7,672 nt of DNA. Source: Pseudolachnospira sp964507035 (GTDB taxonomy: Bacteria > Bacillota > Clostridia > Lachnospirales > Lachnospiraceae). The DNA lies in contig CAZDOQ010000076.1 of the NCBI GenBank assembly GCA_964507035.1, positions 1 through 7,672 of the forward strand, in the 5' to 3' direction. How positions within the stretch are numbered: the first letter of the stretch is position 1; each line of letters opens with the position of its first letter. The notes under the pieces are model-generated. The model had not been told where the DNA came from, searched no databases, and saw nothing but the letters and a program-made list of their open reading frames with translations. Positions 4,788-7,672 of this stretch are shown here, in pieces. The position numbers and the translations under genes are program-made.

Positions 4788-6584
4788 TTATGCCTGTTCT
4801 GCCATCCAGTCCTCCATGTATGTCTCAATCACATCAAAGGGGGCAGGACCTATATCCAACAGAAAACGGTGGAATTCTTTGAGCTGAAACGCTTCCCCCA
4901 GGGTTTCCTGGGCCGTGGCTTTCAGCTCTTCTATTTCCAGCCACCCAATGACGTAGGGAAGATAGGCGCCAGGTTCTGCGGTCACGTATTCAAAGAGGCT
5001 TTGAACCGTGGCCTCATCCCCAAAACCGAAGGTGGTCAGAAACTCCTGGAGTTGCTCCTGGGTGTAGCCTTGGTAGTTGACATATAGGTCCGCTAGGGCA
5101 GAGAGTAGCAGGGACAGGGAGCTGTTGATCTGCTGCAGCTGAATGGCGGAAGCATCTGCGCTGTCATTGTAGCCGTAGGAAAGCTGCTCCACGTAGGTGG
5201 CCCAGCCCTCGTCATATCCGGGGAAGTTCAGCAGGTGCCGGAGAGGGTAGGAGTTGCTCCGGGTAAAATATACGGTCTGATACAGGTGCCCCGGGTATCC
5301 CTCATGGGCCAGGGTGGTGTAAAGGCCGCCGGTGCTGCTGCTCCGGTTGATGTAGATGCGGTTGTCCGTCTCTGCGTCAATGGGAGGAACCAGATAGAAA
5401 GCAGGGCTCATGCTCTCTTCCAGGGATTCGGGTACATAGTGGATGGTGTAGGAGGTGTCCGCAAGCTCCGGAAAATCTTCCGTGATCTTCTGCTTCAGAT
5501 CCTCCAGCATCGCCTCCGGCTCCGTGAAGCCAAAATCAAAGTTCTCAAAACTCTCCATCCAGTTGCTGTCCTCCTGGACCAAAGTGGTCAGGGCAAAGAG
5601 ATCTGCATACAGCCGCTGAGTCAGCTTTTCGATCATCTCCTCCGGCGTCCAGGAGGAGCCGGTGGTGGATGCGGCCAGATAGGCGTAGTAGGCCTTTCCC
5701 TCCGGAAAATGGGCCAGTCCGCCGGTGTTCTGGCCGGTGCCCAAAAGTCCCCGCAGGCCGTCTGCCAGAAGCTGGTAGGCGGGGATCACATAGTTTTGCA
5801 CTGCCTCCCGGTTGCGGGTTTTAAAGTCTTCCCGCTGCTCCTCTGTCAGATCCTCCATGGCGTCCACCTTCTCATCAAAGGTGGAGAGCAGGTAGTTGTT
5901 CTCCGGGTCTGCAATGAAGCTTTCGCAGGAGGCGATCACCGCTTCCGCCGTGGTGTCGGAGAAAAAAAGACCTGCCTGGGATTTGCGCTGTTCAAATTCC
6001 AGGATGGAAGCATAGTAATCCGGCAGGCATTCCAAAAGCTGCAGGTAGATGTTGACATCCTGGGCGGAGTAGAAGGTGTATTCTGCCAGCAAAACCGGCA
6101 GCTGCGCCTGGATCCCGGTGGTGGGCCCCAGCACTTCCTGATACAGTTCAAAGTCCGTGCCGGACAGCTCTGTGGTCAGGTAAGACGTAAGAATGTCGTA
6201 GGTGAGCTGCTGGCTGTCCGAAAGGTCCTCGTAGGAGAAGGAAGCCAGCTTGGTCAGGGTCTCCTGGAGGTTTTGGCAGGCCTCCTGGTAGGCGGCTTTG
6301 CTCATGGAGCCGAAGGTGACCGGCGCCTCGGTGATGCCGTAGGCCTCCGGGTCTGTCAGAATGTAGTGGAGGGAGATGGTGTCGGAGACCACATTTTCCC
6401 GGAACAGCTCATCGGTAAACCGGTCAAATTCCTGCTGCGCCTGGGAAGAGAGGGATTCCTGGACCGTGCTGGCATCAGTGGACGGGTCGCCGGTTCCGGC
6501 GGAGGGGGTGCTGCTGCACCCGCCCAAAAGCAGAAGGCCTGCCGTCAGCCAAGCGGTGAGGGTAAGAAAGTGTTTTTTCATCAT
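4788..6584 (-). CDS. DUF885 family lipoprotein, putative metallopeptidase-like
   Basis: A 598-residue secreted lipoprotein. The signal peptide spans residues 1-22 with lipobox LLGGC and C23 as the anchor, followed by a Ser/Thr/Gly-rich linker to about 45. The rest matches the DUF885 family in length and pattern. The central motif HEGYPGH (H427, E428, H433) is followed by GYDEGWATYVE with E459. Together these give HExxxxH plus a downstream glutamate, a geometry like zinc peptidases. Peptidase activity is inferred and the substrate is unknown. Two ATG codons stand in tandem at the start. The first (6584) has AGGAAG with a 7-nt spacer, the second a 10-nt spacer, and they differ by one residue. 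The methyltransferase gene lies 49 bp upstream on the same strand, but a promoter candidate in between suggests separate expression. Nothing in it links it to the molybdate operon it faces. Confidence 0.88.
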   Translation of the reverse strand: MMKKHFLTLTAWLTAGLLLLGGCSSTPSAGTGDPSTDASTVQESLSSQAQQEFDRFTDELFRENVVSDTISLHYILTDPEAYGITEAPVTFGSMSKAAYQEACQNLQETLTKLASFSYEDLSDSQQLTYDILTSYLTTELSGTDFELYQEVLGPTTGIQAQLPVLLAEYTFYSAQDVNIYLQLLECLPDYYASILEFEQRKSQAGLFFSDTTAEAVIASCESFIADPENNYLLSTFDEKVDAMEDLTEEQREDFKTRNREAVQNYVIPAYQLLADGLRGLLGTGQNTGGLAHFPEGKAYYAYLAASTTGSSWTPEEMIEKLTQRLYADLFALTTLVQEDSNWMESFENFDFGFTEPEAMLEDLKQKITEDFPELADTSYTIHYVPESLEESMSPAFYLVPPIDAETDNRIYINRSSSTGGLYTTLAHEGYPGHLYQTVYFTRSNSYPLRHLLNFPGYDEGWATYVEQLSYGYNDSADASAIQLQQINSSLSLLLSALADLYVNYQGYTQEQLQEFLTTFGFGDEATVQSLFEYVTAEPGAYLPYVIGWLEIEELKATAQETLGEAFQLKEFHRFLLDIGPAPFDVIETYMEDWMAEQA

Positions 6585-6612
6585 GAAGGGTCTTCCTGTC
6601 TTTTTTTCTATT

Positions 6613-6641
6613 TTTATACAGCCTGTTTAGGGTTTAGTCAT
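6613..6641 (-). promoter_or_regulatory. Candidate promoter of the DUF885 lipoprotein gene
   Basis: Read on the minus strand, ATGACT (6641-6636, 4 of 6 to the -35 consensus) is followed after 17 bp by TATAAA (6618-6613, 5 of 6 to the -10). Transcription would start near 6606, about 22 nt before the ATG. The -35 overlaps the stop codon of the upstream methyltransferase gene. No hairpin terminator is visible in the 49-bp gap, so read-through from that gene is also possible. Confidence 0.4.
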
Positions 6642-7515
6642 GGTGCTTTTTTAACTGCGCCAACTCTCTAATATAGTCCGGCGTGGTGCCGCAGCATCCG
6701 CCGATGATTTGGGCTCCCGCGTTTACCAGAGCTTTCATGTGGCGGGTAAAGTCCGGGGAGGTCATGGAATAGACCATCTCTCCTCCGGCGGCCATGGTGG
6801 GCATACCGGCGTTGGGCTTGGCGATTACCGGGACCCGGGCCACGGAGCGCATGGAGGAGACCACCGCTTCCAGCTGGTCCGGCCCCACGGAGCAGTTGAC
6901 GCCCACGGCGGCAGCGCCCTTTTCCTGGAGGGTTTCCATGATCTGGACGGGCGTGCCCCCGTAGAGGGCGGAGCCGTTGGCCTGGAGGGTCAGGGAGCAC
7001 ATCACCGGCAGGTCGCAGACATCGGCGGCGGCGTCTAAAATGGCCTTGGCCTCATCTATCCCCAGCAGCGTCTCTCCCACCAGCAGGTCCACGCCGGCTT
7101 TGGCCAGCAGAGAGATCTGTTCCCGGTAAATGTCCACCAGCTCCTCGTAGGTCATTTCACCGGCGGGCTCCAGAATCTCGCCGGTGGTGGTGAGATCCCC
7201 GGCCACCAGGGCGCGGCCCTCCACCGCATCCTGGGAGATGCGGACCAGTCGGGGAATCATTTCTTCTATTTGGCCGGACAGGCCATAGCGCTCCAGACTG
7301 CAGCGGTTGGCGCCGAAGGTGGGGGCGTACACCACCTGGCTGCCTGTCTCCACGTAAGCGCGCTGCAGCTGCGCCAACACATCCGAGTGCTCCAGCACCC
7401 ACTGTTCCGGGCAGCCGCCCCGAGGCATACCTGCCTTGATCAGGTTGGAGCCGGTGGCCCCGTCCAGCAGCAGCAGATCCTCCTGGGTCAATCGGGCGAA
7501 TTCTTGTTTGGTCAT
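6634..7515 (-). CDS. Stand-alone homocysteine S-methyltransferase domain protein (MetH N-terminal-like)
   Basis: A 293-residue cytoplasmic TIM-barrel protein of the homocysteine S-methyltransferase family. It would transfer a methyl group to homocysteine to make methionine. DGATGSNL at 18-25, APTFGANR, GDLTTTGE and the zinc-ligand cysteines C208 (GVNCS) and C274/C275 (GGCCGT) are all present. The pattern is closer to the N-terminal domain of B12-dependent MetH than to the S-methylmethionine enzyme MmuM. The folate-, cobalamin- and activation domains of full MetH are absent, so partner proteins would be encoded elsewhere or another methyl donor is used. The start is taken as ATG at 7515, with AAAGGAGA a few bases upstream. 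A GTG at 7560 would add 15 residues including five consecutive histidines. A strong extended -10 promoter lies about 70 bp upstream. The C-terminus is LKKHHD. Confidence 0.9.
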   Translation of the reverse strand: MTKQEFARLTQEDLLLLDGATGSNLIKAGMPRGGCPEQWVLEHSDVLAQLQRAYVETGSQVVYAPTFGANRCSLERYGLSGQIEEMIPRLVRISQDAVEGRALVAGDLTTTGEILEPAGEMTYEELVDIYREQISLLAKAGVDLLVGETLLGIDEAKAILDAAADVCDLPVMCSLTLQANGSALYGGTPVQIMETLQEKGAAAVGVNCSVGPDQLEAVVSSMRSVARVPVIAKPNAGMPTMAAGGEMVYSMTSPDFTRHMKALVNAGAQIIGGCCGTTPDYIRELAQLKKHHD

Positions 7516-7533
7516 GAAAATCTCCTTTAAAAA

Positions 7534-7549
7534 ATGATGGTGATGATGG
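7534..7549 (-). repeat. CAT/CAC-rich trinucleotide run in the methyltransferase leader
   Basis: On the minus strand this stretch reads CCATCATCACCATCAT, a short near-repeat of CAT and CAC triplets. It lies about 20 bp before the ATG at 7515, just upstream of the AAAGGAG ribosome binding site. It is in frame with the gene and would code for five histidines if translation began at the GTG at 7560. It is most simply untranslated leader. Confidence 0.45.
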
Positions 7550-7587
7550 CTTTTAATCACAGTTTTCCCTTAGCCACAGATAGCCCC

Positions 7588-7596
7588 ATTATAGCA
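7588..7596 (-). promoter_or_regulatory. Extended -10 promoter of the methyltransferase gene
   Basis: On the minus strand the sequence is TGCTATAAT, a perfect TATAAT with the extended TGn motif. No good -35 is found 16-18 bp upstream, where the sequence is AT-rich (TATATT), which is usual for extended -10 promoters. Transcription would begin near 7581 and leave a leader of about 66 nt, too short for the usual SAM or cobalamin riboswitches. Confidence 0.65.
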
Positions 7597-7620
7597 TGGC
7601 TGATTCCAAAAATATACAGA

Positions 7621-7662
7621 AAATTTACCGGCGGGATTTTGCCGAGCGTGCCGGTGAAATTT
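7621..7662. repeat. Inverted repeat upstream of the methyltransferase promoter
   Basis: AAATTT-ACCGGC (7621-7632) and GCCGGT-G-AAATTT (7650-7662) form a 12-bp inverted repeat with a single bulged G and a 17-nt spacer. A 9-bp direct repeat GGTGAAATT (7653-7661 and 7664-7672) with an 11-bp period overlaps its right arm and runs to the window end. It could be a terminator of a gene beyond the window or a binding site. The T-tract on either strand is weak. Confidence 0.4.
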
Positions 7663-7672
7663 GGGTGAAATT

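Noticed and set aside
4276..4887. A 203-codon + strand frame inside modC in another frame
   Set aside because: It is Gly/Pro/Ala-rich shadow translation of modC, whose ABC motifs are complete in the true frame.
5235..6671. A 478-codon open frame on the + strand opposite the DUF885 gene
   Set aside because: It is antisense to a well-supported gene, has no ribosome binding site at its GTG, and its product resembles no family. Long antisense frames are common opposite GC-biased codons.

Overview
The window looks like chromosomal DNA of a Gram-positive, fairly GC-rich anaerobe of the class Clostridia. An Oscillospiraceae-type gut bacterium is my best inference. The support is: two lipoproteins with a lipobox cysteine, strong AGGAGG-type ribosome binding sites, a TTG start codon, a small TalC-type transaldolase, and a molybdopterin-binding protein with a cysteine-rich tail of a kind I associate with Clostridia. 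I see no mobile element, CRISPR array, rRNA or tRNA.

Layout, left to right. The + strand carries a 217-residue transaldolase/fructose-6-phosphate aldolase family gene (142-795). After a 150-bp gap comes a 339-residue molybdopterin-binding protein (946-1965), closed by a good intrinsic terminator (1993-2020). A near-perfect palindrome (2028-2051) follows, resembling a ModE-type molybdate operator, and then the molybdate ABC transporter operon: modA (lipoprotein binding protein, 2079-2981), modB (permease, TTG start at 3045) and modC (ATPase, overlapping modB by 4 bp and ending at 4777). The - strand then runs convergently: a DUF885 lipoprotein with an HExxxxH plus EGW motif (4788-6584), and upstream of it a stand-alone homocysteine S-methyltransferase domain protein (6634-7515) with a strong extended -10 promoter.

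How the genes fit together. ModABC would capture molybdate (or tungstate) outside the membrane and import it. The neighbouring molybdopterin-binding protein probably acts on the cofactor made with that metal, or senses it, so 946-4777 reads as a molybdenum supply locus of two transcription units. The operator-like palindrome lies exactly where a repressor could control modABC. The transaldolase (pentose phosphate carbon shuffling), the DUF885 lipoprotein and the methyltransferase (methionine synthesis) look like ordinary neighbours with no obvious link to molybdenum.

No clearly new system is present. The points most worth checking are the palindromic operator, the four-cysteine tail of the molybdopterin-binding protein, and the His-rich in-frame extension upstream of the methyltransferase.
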